From contig CAJFCV020000002.1 of the NCBI GenBank assembly GCA_904066235.2, positions 1,984,001-2,048,000 on the forward strand: 64,000 nt of DNA. The letters run 5' to 3'. This stretch comes from Bursaphelenchus xylophilus. Taxonomy: Eukaryota > Nematoda > Chromadorea > Rhabditida > Aphelenchoididae. Below are positions 52,513 through 62,307 of the stretch, piece by piece. Position 1 is the stretch's first letter. The number at the start of each line of letters is the position of its first letter. Made by a program: the position numbers and the translations under genes. A model generated the notes under the pieces. The model worked only from the letters and a program-made list of their open reading frames with translations. It had not been told where the DNA came from and did not search any database.

Positions 52513-55500
52513 TCATTCCTTTGTCAAAGGCAGAACTGGCGGCTCGATTGTGCTGAATGCTCGTTTTTTCTGCGGCTCTGGAGAATTCTTGTGAATCGAG
52601 TGCTCCTCTAGGCTAATCTTGGAGCGAGTCAACGGAGCGGCGTGGAGAATTGGGTGGGGCAAGCGGGGAATATCACTGAAAAGCAATTGTATATGTTATA
52701 ACTGACTTCAAAAATAAAGTTTAACGGCTTAAAGATCGAAGTACTCCTCACCGAACAATATTTGAGGCCTTCAGTGCGGCTAGAAAAGCGGGCACAGTGA
52801 TTTGAAGGTATTTGCAATGAGTGGTAACTGTTACTGTAAAATCCGGGATGAATTGCACGGCTTCGTTGTGGCTGTTGTACAATGATCTTGTCGAGCCTTT
52901 GAACTTGGTCACAGAGACATTTCCCTAAAAAAAATTTAACTATGATCCATCAAGGGTCGGAATTTTTGTATACTTTTCATCGTATAAAATGTCACGACTT
53001 GATGAAAAGTGGTTTTTGGTATTGGGAAATATTTATTATATTACATGTGGATGAATAGAAAATAATCAAAAAACAGCAAGCATTGATTTCGGCGACATTT
53101 TATACGATGAAAGGTGCATAATTAAATTTTGGATTACAGATTTTATCGTATAAAATGTCGCCCATTTCAGCAAAAATAATTTCAGACTCAGTTTTAGATA
53201 CCTATACGTTTTCCAAATGCAATATTTCGTAAGAAAACAAAAATTAACTGAAAAAATTATTTGTCGTATAAAATGTCACCCCCAAAGAAACTTAATAATC
53301 AATCGCCTCATGATCCTACAGACTATTTCTCACCTGAATCGCATGCAAAATCGCGGTTCCGAACGCCTCCCACGGCCCCACTTGGAATTTCATGTTGGAA
53401 TCCGCGAATTCGGCGCTAGCTGCGCCCTCAAGAATCAAAATAAACCTCCGCGAAATGACTCCTTGAGTGTACAAATCCAAATGGTGGTGCTTATGATGAC
53501 GATCCAACACGGACTCGCGACTAAAATCGACCTGATGCAAGTTGTTTTTGATGAGCTGAACCAAAGCGCGGGTCTCCAAGAATTGCTCCTGGAAGACCGG
53601 GAAATTGGAGCGAAGCCAGTTGGCAATAACTGTGATCGCCGACACTCCAATACTCTTCAATTCCGTGTCGATTCCGGCGTCCACTCGAGAGACCTGAACA
53701 GAAAAAAACGCTTTACATTGTTACATTGAAGGACAATAATTTAAAAAGCCGAAATGTTAAAATTTGGCAAAAAAAAGTTGCCCAAGCAAAAAACTTAACC
53801 GCGTAATACAGAAAATATAGTGAGAAATTCAAAAAAAAATGGTATTTTAAGATTTTTTTAAAATTTTTTGTGAAAAATTTTGGTTCCAAAGTCATTTTTA
53901 GACCGAAAAAACTGATTTGTAACCAATTTTTTAAGCCGCGTTATGCAGAAACAAAACAAAATGGATTTTCCAAAAATTTCATTTTTCGAAAAATGAAAAT
54001 TTTTGATGTATTTTACATCTTTTTTCAATTTTTTTATGTCGCGTTATGCAGAACCAACAGCAAAAACATAAACAAATTTTTTAAAAATCTCAAAAAAAAT
54101 TTTTTTTATTTTTTTGAAAAACTCACTTTTCTCGCCCTCTTCTGGCGATACCGATTGTCAATAATCGTGTCGCTTTCATCGATAATTTCAGCTTGCAAGA
54201 TCTCCTCCACAATATCCTCCAACGTGATGATTCCAATCGCATTTTCCTCGTCGTCCTGAACGATGGCTAAATGATAATCACCGGTTTTGAATTCCTCCAA
54301 CATGTTGTGGAGGTTTGTTTCGGCCTGAAAAAAACATTAAAAAGAAGTTTCCACTTACCGCCACAAATCTGAGCACATGATTGTAATATTTGCAGACCGT
54401 TTGAACGGGAAAGTTGTCTTCCGGATCCAGCAGCGCCAAATCTTGGACAAACAACAGCGACACGATTGTATTTCGATCCATGTCTTCGTAGACCGGGATT
54501 CTGGTGTACCCACGCTTCAGGATCTCGCTCACATTCTTCTTGTTCAGCACTGCGTTCGTCGACAACATAAAGACGTCTTCGATTGGGGTCATCACATCCT
54601 GCACCGACTTGTCCGCGATTTCCATCGCGCCCACGGCGATTTTCAGATCCTCCGCCAGATCTTGAGTGGTGTCCCATTTGGGGGTCAACTTGAGGAGCTC
54701 CAGGAGTTGGCGGCGATCGTAGCCCACCAAGTCTTCGCCCAACAGCCAGTCCAAGATCTTGCCGATCGGATAGGCCAGCGGGAAGGTGATCAGCATCGCG
54801 ACACGAGTGAAGCCGATCGTGTGAGCGCCAACGTAGAGACCTTTCTGAAAAGGAGAGGCTCAACACCATGGCGGGCCAGATCCATGCGCAAAAAACGTAC
54901 CATTTAGGATCCGGGAAGTATCAAAAATGCAGCAAAATACCTCCTTCTCCAAGTGAAGAAACTCCGACTTCAAAAGCGCGCCTGCTCTTTTTATTATGAG
55001 GAAAAGAGCGCGCCCTTCAAAACGGAGTTTTTTTCATTGCAGTGGGAGGTATTTTGCCACATTTTTGATACTCCCCGGATGCCAAATTGTACGTTTTTTG
55101 CCTTGGCGCTCAGCCAAGATATCCAAAAAAAATTTTTTTACAGGAGAAAGAGGAAGATGGGCGGTTTCTCGCCTGAAGAAAAAATTTTCCCCACCAACGC
55201 GAGAGTAGTGTACTAGGCGGGCCAAAAAGTCTTGACATGTTTTCGCACCGTGCGGGCGCATGAATTCGGCGTTGCGACGAGGTGTCGCGCGATAAAAACT
55301 TTGGCGGGGTGCGAATGAAGAGCGCACAGTGCGTTGTTTACGTTTATCAAAACAATCCTTTTGCACTGTGCGGGGTCGCATTGCACCCTAAATTTTTCTC
55401 GTCGCCGCGCGACAAATTGTTTGCACGACGGCGCACTGTGCAGACATGTCAAGACTTTTTGGCCCGCCTTGTACTCGGCGGAGACTTTTGATGGCCTTTT

Positions 55501-58500
55501 TTGGTCATCACACCAATCTTAGGCACTACACAGAGGAGCTCTGTAAACGGAACCACTTATTATCAGTCTGTCGGGAAAATAATGAGCTCAATTTCGCTGC
55601 GCTGATCGCGTCGCTGAACTGAAAAGAAATGTGACTTTGTCACGACACAATTCATTTTCTCGGCGACGATGCGACTTTCGATGCGACAGCGAGCTCATTA
55701 TTTTCCCGACAGACTGATAATAGTCGGTTCCGTTTTACAGCGCTCCTCTGTGTAGTGTCCAAGATTGGTGTGATGACCAAAAAAGCGATCAAAACTCTCC
55801 GCCGAATACACTACTCTCCGCGTCGGTGGCGAAAAATTTTTTTTTGAAAAGAATCTTCTTTCTACTGCAAAAAGATTTTTTTATATATCTTGGCTGAGCG
55901 CGGAGAAATGGACAAGAACTTTCCGCGGAAAGGTTTATCATTCCCTACCTTGATACAAACGGATTGCGGAACAATTTCGCCAAATAAGACAATTCCGGCC
56001 GACGCCACGACAAAAGCGATCATTCCAGAAGTCAGGTCGCCCATGAGAATGGAAATAGCCGAGTTCACAATCACATTCATGATCAACGTCGTGCACAGAA
56101 GGCGATTTCCGCAACGGCGGACCGGCAGAATCGCCTTCGCATAACGGCGTTCGGTTTCGGAGCCTTAAGAAAGGCGTATTAAAAAAATAAAAAAGAAATA
56201 AAAATTTAAATTTGAATAAAAAATAAAAAGAAATAAAAGTTAAATAATGTTTAAAAAATTTTAAAATTTAAAGAAATAAAAAAAATAAAAAAAACTTAAT
56301 AAAAAAAATAAAAAAGATAAAAAATTTTAAAAAATAAAAAATAAAAAAAATAATAAAATAAAAAAAAAAGTTAAAAAATTTAAAAAACTTTCAAAAAAAA
56401 AATAAAAAATTTACAAAAATTAAAAAAATAAAACAAAAAATAAACTAAAATAAAAAAATAAAATAAAAAAGCTCACCGGACTTCATGATCAGCTCCAATT
56501 CCTGCGGAGACAGCGCCATTAGGCCCATATTCAGGCCGGAAAAGAGGGCCGACAGGCCGAAGAGGCAGAAAATAATAAACCACTCGAGCTCATCGGGCAT
56601 ATAATGAACTGGCGGATCACTCGTGGACATGATCCAGGACCTCATTTCGTCCACGAAAATCATGTCGTCAGGGTCGTCGGTTTCATGGAGAAGGTATGGA
56701 TTCTCCTGGAAATTGTGGGGGTTTGCAAAAATGTGGATGAAAAATAATTTAGAGAGGTTTTCGTGGTGGGACCAAGAAATATTTTATTCATTTATGGGTC
56801 TATATTTTTCTCCCAGAATTAAAAATATTTTTCCCCAGAAAAGAGCATTATAGAAAAACTCCTATTTTCTCCCAGAAAAAATATATTTTCTCCCAGAAAG
56901 AAAATATTTTTCCCCAGAAAAGAGAATTATGAAAAAAATGCTATTTTTTCCCAGAAAAGAAAATATTTTCTCCCAGAAAGCATAATTTTGTAAAAATAAA
57001 GCACGGAAGTAGTAAAAATTGATGAATAAGTAACTTTACTAGTAAAATAAATTAAGCAGTAGTGTAAAATAGTATCTGTGGTAAGTTTTTGAGGAAATAC
57101 TGGAAATAGATGTAATCGACGGTGCTGATTTCAAAAATGATTCTCATTTTTTGTGATTTTCACTTCTTTGTGGTCAAAGAGTGCATTGAAGTGTACATCA
57201 ACAGCCTTTCTTTTTCGCCTTCTGCGCCGGGAAGAACATTCAGATTTACAATAAGAGAAATTCATCCTTATACTCATCGGGAAAAAAGACATTCAAGAAT
57301 AAAACATGAGAGATTACTACCTTCTAAAAGATAGTGACGTCGAAGACGTAGATACCGTAAAGGTTTAATTCAGCACGACAAGGCAATATGTCAGTTCGAA
57401 TCCAATATTATGCACTTCTCTGGGACCCATGCATCGACTTGCAATAAAGTTGGAAATCCCACGTTTTTCCAATCTTTTTTCAGATTTTCAACTTCCAGAT
57501 ATTACTTTAGACGACTTCTTAATTGAGTTTAAAAACAAGTAAGAATTATAATGATTTATACAAAGACATGTACGAATGAATGCTTTAATGGTTTATTCTT
57601 GGATATCTTTTGTTCCCAATGAAAATAAGGATGAGTTTCTCTTATTGTAAATCTGAATGTTCTTCTTGGCGCTGAAGACGACACAGACAGGTTGTTAGTG
57701 CACCCTTTGACCACAAAAAAGTGAAAATCACAAAAAATGAGAATCATTTTTGAAATCAGCACCGTCGATTACATCTATTTCCAGTATTTCCTCAAAAACT
57801 TACCACAGATACTATTTTACACTACTGCTTAATTTATTTTACTAGTAAAGTTACTTATTCATCAATTTTTACTACTTCCGTGCTTTATTTTTACAAAATT
57901 ATGCTTTCTGGGAGAAAATATTTTCTTTTCTGGGAAAAAATAGCATTTTTTTCATAATTCTCTTTTCTGGGGAAAAATATTTTCTTTCTGGGAGAAAATA
58001 TATTTTTTCTGGGAGAAAATAGGAGTTTTTCTATAATGCTCTTTTCTGGGGAAAAATATTTTTAATTCTGGGCGAAAATATTTTCCCCTTCATTTATTAT
58101 TATTATTATTATTTTTTTTAAAATTCTTTCTGAGAAAAATGGTCATTTTTTTAATGATTTTTTTTATTTTTTTAGAAAAAATCGATTTTTACGTAAAAAA
58201 TTTAAAATTTTTCAAAAAAAAAAGTTTTATTTTTTCTTTTTTTCGACGAAAAATCCCATTTTCCCCGAAAAAACCAAAAAAAAAAAAATAAATAAATAAA
58301 AAAATAAATTAAAAATACCTTCAAGCAAATTCGATATGGATCTTCGGATTCGGCAAATTTCGTCCGAACTTCGATGATTTTCTCGGATTGCGTTATAAAT
58401 TCGGTATGAGAGATATTTTGAATGGAATTGAGACAGTTGTCCACGGTGAATGTCACATATTGAACGCGCTCCAACCAGAACCCGAATAAGACTACTTTGA

Positions 58501-59642
58501 CTTCGGTGTCGGGCTCCACTACACTCATACGGGCAGTGCTGGAAATTAAGTTTTTTTAAAATTTCTTTATAAAAAATTATATTTTAGATTTATTTTTTTT
58601 TGAAAATCAAGAATTCAAAAAATACAAACAAATATTTATTTATTTTTTTCAAAATTTTTTTATTAAAAAGTTAATTTTTTAGTTGTTAAAAATTTTAAAA
58701 ATACAAAAGAATATAAAAAAAATATTAGAGATCATTAAAAAAAACATAATTTTATTTTTAAAATACGATGGCTTCATTTATTTCTTGAACAAAATAATTG
58801 CCAAAATTAAGAAAAAAACATATTTTTAACAGAAAAATTTATTTTTCAGATTTTAGGTATCAAAAATTAAAAAAAAAATATTTGCATTTTTTAACAAATT
58901 TTTCGAAGATTTTTTATCAAAAAGTTATTTTTTGCATTTTAAACTGTACAAAATACAAAAAAAAACAAACTTTTTAAAATATATTTTGTTTTTAAATCTT
59001 TAGTTACATCAAAATAGTTGATTTTATTTTTAAAATACGATGGCTTCCATTATTTCTTGAACAAAATAATTGCTAAAATTTTAAAAAAACATATTTTTTA
59101 CAGAAAAATTTATTTTTCAGATTTTAGGTATCATAAATATAAAAAAATATATTTGAATTTTTTAACAAATTTTCCGAAGATTTTTTATTAAAAAGTAATT
59201 TTTTTGCATTTTAAAATGTACAAAATAAAAAACAAATTTTTTAAATATTTTTTGTTTTTTTAATCTTTGGTTACTAAAAAGAGTTGATTTTATTTTTAAA
59301 ATACGATGGCTTTCTTTTTTTCTTATAAACTAACAATTAAAACTGCTTACTCATAACTGTGAAAGGCATTTGTATGCAGTGGCCATTCGATTCTCACTCC
59401 CGAAACATGAGCTCTGACTTTGATGGTGACCAAGTCTTTGGGGTCGATGTTATTCGGATGAACAAATCTTGTCTCTGGCTGAAAATTGATTTAAATTTTT
59501 TTAAAATCAATCATAAATTTTTTTAAATATTTTATTTATCTTTAAAAATATTTTTTAAATTTTTTCTTACGCTTAGCGGAAGTTTTCCATGGGCGCACAG
59601 TGCAGAAACAAAAATAAAGAAAAGTGTCAAAGATGACGTCAT
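52513..59642 (-). CDS. cnnm: CNNM (ancient conserved domain protein) Mg2+ transporter family
   Basis: Ten exons on minus: 59642-59571, 59478-59351, 58538-58319, 56705-56477, 56163-55949, 54844-54359, 54324-54127, 53693-53334, 52924-52752, 52675-52513; 747 residues with all phases matching. Signal peptide [19 protein letters not shown]; extracellular domain to about 165; DUF21/CNNM membrane domain ([72 protein letters not shown]); CBS pair ([48 protein letters not shown]); cyclic-nucleotide-binding-like domain ([48 protein letters not shown]); basic tail. CNNMs handle Mg2+ at the plasma membrane; which C. elegans cnnm paralogue this matches is not decided. An acceptor lies 20 bases before the ATG (exon edge 59662). 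Introns 3 and 5 hold a 1.3-kb palindrome and a nest of elements. Confidence 0.93.
52970..53290. repeat. F9 hairpin motifs in CNNM intron 8
   Basis: TTTTCATCGTATAAAATGTCAC at about 52975-52996, a complete hairpin at 53091-53162 (GGCGACATTTTATACGATGA ... TCGTATAAAATGTCGCC), and TTGTCGTATAAAATGTCACC at 53261-53281. Confidence 0.75.
54879..55104. repeat. F2 element, termini eroded
   Basis: GATCCATGCGCAAAAAACGT ACCATTTAGGATCCGGGAAG left and ATACTCCCCGGATGCCAAAT TGTACGTTTTTTGCC right. Inner AAAAGCGCGCC / GGCGCGC-type arms. CAGTG ends are lost. Intron 5 of CNNM. Confidence 0.75.
55213..55471. repeat. F7 element nested in the F12 left arm
   Basis: CTAGGCGGGCCAAAAAGTCT TGACATG left; CATGTCAAGACTTTTTGGCC CGCCTTG right; TA on both sides. 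The interior carries repeats of GCACCGTGCGG / GCACTGTGCGG. Confidence 0.85.
55563..55717. repeat. F1 MITE at the exact centre of F12
   Basis: TCAGTCTGTCGGGAAAATAA left; GCTCATTATTTTCCCGACAG ACTGA right; flanked by TA. The 20 bases outside on each side (GGAACC...TTAT / ATAATAGTCGGTTCC) are themselves complementary. Confidence 0.9.
56164..56476. repeat. A-rich simple sequence (CNNM intron 4)
   Basis: Almost only A and T on plus, dominated by AAATAAAA and AAAAATTT words. On the transcribed strand this is T-rich intron sequence. Confidence 0.8.
56803..58090. repeat. 1.29-kb palindrome in CNNM intron 3
   Basis: Left arm about 56803-57310 and right arm about 57585-58090 are near-identical inverted copies over about 505 bases (GCACGGAAGTAGTAAAAATT, GTAATCGACGGTGCTGATTT, ATGATTCTCATTTTTTGTGA). 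The spacer is about 275 bp. Each arm's outer 200 bases are a tandem array of TTTTCTCCCAGAAA and TTTTTCCCCAGAAAAGAG units. No TIR of the other families is present at the ends, and no coding function is evident. Confidence 0.9.
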
Positions 59643-59662
59643 TATGCCATCAAGTTTATTAG

Positions 59663-61546
59663 CTGAAAAAAAAACAAATAAAAATAATTTGTGAATCATA
59701 AAAAAATTAATTTTTAATTTAAAAAATTTCAAAATTTCATCAAAATAAAAAATAAATTTTTTTTTTCAAATAAAAAAATCGTATTTTAGCCAAAAAAATG
59801 CAACCAATTTGCAGCGCCATGTGACCAAATTCATGTGCCACGGTTAAAAAGTCGCGGAACAGGAGGAAATAAGTAAAAAAATTGGGGGGAATGGAGACAG
59901 AACACGTCCGTCAAGACCTCCAATGCCCTTTCTCCCTCACTTGATCACTTGAAAATATTTCCTTTCATTTGCAAAAAAAAATTGATGGGTAAAAAAGACC
60001 GAAAAAACAAAATACAAATATGAAAAGGGGCCCAAGAACCCTCTAGACAGACAATTTGGAAGGGTTCTACAGTATGAACACAGGGGTTTGAGGCAATTTT
60101 AAAATCGAGATATTGTACTAGGCAAAAATTTTTGATTTTTGCAAAATTATGGCAAAAATAAGTCGCCAAATCGCTCTAGACGGTGTTATTAGGCATAACG
60201 CGGCCATTAGAATCACAAGAAACATGCTTTTCCGATAAATCAAGTCATCAGTTATATTACACTAGACAAAAAATTGATAATTTTTTCGGAATTTTCCAAG
60301 TATTTCTTACAAAAAGTCCACCAATTGCCGTTATAATCCATAAAATTCCCGATTGGCATCAAAACAACTCTTATTTTTAACCGAATCGGCACATCAGTTA
60401 TATTACACTAGACAAAAATAGGTGACAGCATTGTTGTTTTCCATCTAAAGAGATGTGAAATGACGTAACTAATTATAAAATTACACATAAAAGTAAAATA
60501 TGGCACAATTTTTATTAAATTTGACATAAATTATATTACACTTGATATAAGTCATCATTTTTGGAGAAGTGTTGCCAAATCAAGAAAGACACCTTAAAAA
60601 ATACTCTTTTGACAATAAGAATCAAAATTCTTATCAAACTTCTACCACCTTTATTATCTACAACCGTCTTTTTAAACTTCCAATATTACACTTGACATTA
60701 GGTCTAATTTCCCTCAAAAAACCTGCAAATTCAACCTCAAAGCCAAACAAAACCTCTTCAAGAATACCAGAAATCCAGCATAAATTATTCTGCCTCCCAT
60801 TTCAAACCGTTAGACATATTATTTCCGCAAATATTGATAAGAAACTGCCCAAAGTGGCTATTATTTGCGCCTCGAGAGCTCAAGTCGGGTCAACTGGACA
60901 AAAAAGGAGGCAAAGCCTTCTGTCAACTTGTATTGTAAGGGTCTTCGAGTCGTAAGGGCTCTGTTTTCACTCGTCTCGGTTCTTCAGCAGGCGCTTTTTT
61001 GAGGGAACTTTCAAGGTGAAGATCAGACACATCGATAACGTCGGAAATGCAAAATAAAGTCAAAAATTATGGAAATTTGGTCCCAAAATTCTGTCACTGT
61101 CACTGAATAGCTCCATGAAGATTATAACTGTAAATTTCGGATTTAAAATCGACAGATTTGAGTCAATTTTATATTATCCATGACATTAATGAGGTTATGC
61201 CAAAAAAGAATACTCAACAAGTCTTACAACGTAATCCACCCTAATCATGGCTTAATTCGAATGTGTCCAACCACACAAAAGCCAAATTAGCTACAAAACG
61301 TCATAATTTTTTCATACTTCCCGCATTATTGGCGTTTTGCAAAAATTCCTGGCTTTCTGTTGCAAGCAATTTCTTGGCCAATTTTTTGAGAGAAAACTCA
61401 AAAAATTGATAGGAGCCTGGTATTCTGAGACAATATCAAGTGATTAACATTGTTTTAATACGTATTTTACCTTATTTTCGGTTATTATTATATGATTTTT
61501 AATTATATTATCCATGACGTCTTATTCCTTTGTTTTCAGATAAAAA
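59663..61546. other. Spacer between CNNM and the small membrane protein gene
   Basis: Probably holds both promoters (the genes are divergent). Contains several copies of a 17-base word TTATATTACACTAGACA (60251, 60397, 60530, 60682, and relatives) and an isolated 65-codon frame on minus with an HEFGH peptide (59821-59835). No supported gene. Confidence 0.5.
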
Positions 61547-62187
61547 ATGTCCGACATCCCGAGGTCAGTGAAAGCCCCAATCACAATCAGCGAATATATC
61601 GAGACGCAGAGAGCTCACGGAAGTTGTACCGAGGAATTGAAAGCAACGGTTGCGAAATGCACGAAAGCCGGGTTGTTTTTGGGGTTGCCATGCGGAATTT
61701 GGGTGGGATATGCGTAAGTCGGCTTTGATCATTGTTGTTTGATGTTTAGGAGGAAGGATAAGCCTGTCCGGTACTATAGCAAACATTAAATCGAAGACAA
61801 GTCTTAGATTGAGGAAATTTTCCATTTTTTTGGAGCTGCCTAGTGTAATATCGGAATTTGTGTCAAAATGATTCAATTCTCGAGCGGATTGTTGTAAAGT
61901 AGTGCAAATATTATACGGAGAAGCTTATCCAATCTTTTTCGACCTTATGTGTTATATAAATCGACCTTTATCCTGAGCTTTTACCATCAGAAGGCATTGA
62001 GGTCTAGTGCAATATAAAATTGATCAAAACCTTTACCTTTTCCAGACACCGAGGAATTCCGACTCTCCGTACGATACGACCATTCCTCGGACATTCGATA
62101 TACATCGCAGCGGTAACTACGCTAACATTCGGAGGGCTTGGTGCAATGATAGGTTCGTACAACTGTCTCCGGGTGGTTCGTGATTAA
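61547..62187 (+). CDS. Small predicted membrane protein, possibly complex I NDUFA11-like
   Basis: Two exons, 61547-61713 and 62046-62187, phase 2, giving 102 residues. It starts MSDIPRSVKAPITISEYIET. Two weakly hydrophobic Gly-rich helices (AGLFLGLPCGIWVGYAH and HSIYIAAVTTLTFGGLGAMI) end in SYNCLRVVRD. The Gly/Ala-rich pair with a T-x-G-Q/H-S-x-Y centre is reminiscent of the TIM17-like subunit NDUFA11, but the match is weak and I would not rely on it. The mRNA end AATAAA is at 62227-62232. A TTTTCAG acceptor ends 7 bases before the ATG, suggesting trans-splicing. A second in-frame exon lies in the intron: after GATGTTTAG (61749), 61750-61789 encodes RKDKPVRYYSKH and a stop, so an alternative 68-residue product is possible. 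The neighbour on minus converges, 120 bases away. Confidence 0.65.
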
Positions 62188-62307
62188 GTTTGTCCTGTTC
62201 ATTGTTATTGTTGTGTATTATAGGTGAATAAATCCTCCAAATCATTGTTACAACATTTATCTGGGATAAAAAATAGAGCGTGAATGGGAGATTTAGTGGA
62301 ACGTGGG

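Larger units (their letters stand above)
55106..55901. repeat. F12 palindrome with two nested elements
   Basis: Left outer arm 55106-55212 (GCGCTCAGCCAAGATATCC, then GAGAGTAGTGTA), continued at 55472-55562 (CTCGGCGGAGACTTTTGATG, GTCATCACACCAATCTTAGG, CACTACACAGAGGAGC), and the complementary right arm 55718-55901. An F7 element interrupts the left arm and an F1 element occupies the centre. Confidence 0.85.

Noticed and set aside
57385..57400. B-box-like GTTCGAATCC in the spacer of the CNNM intron palindrome
   Set aside because: No A box upstream and no cloverleaf; coincidental.
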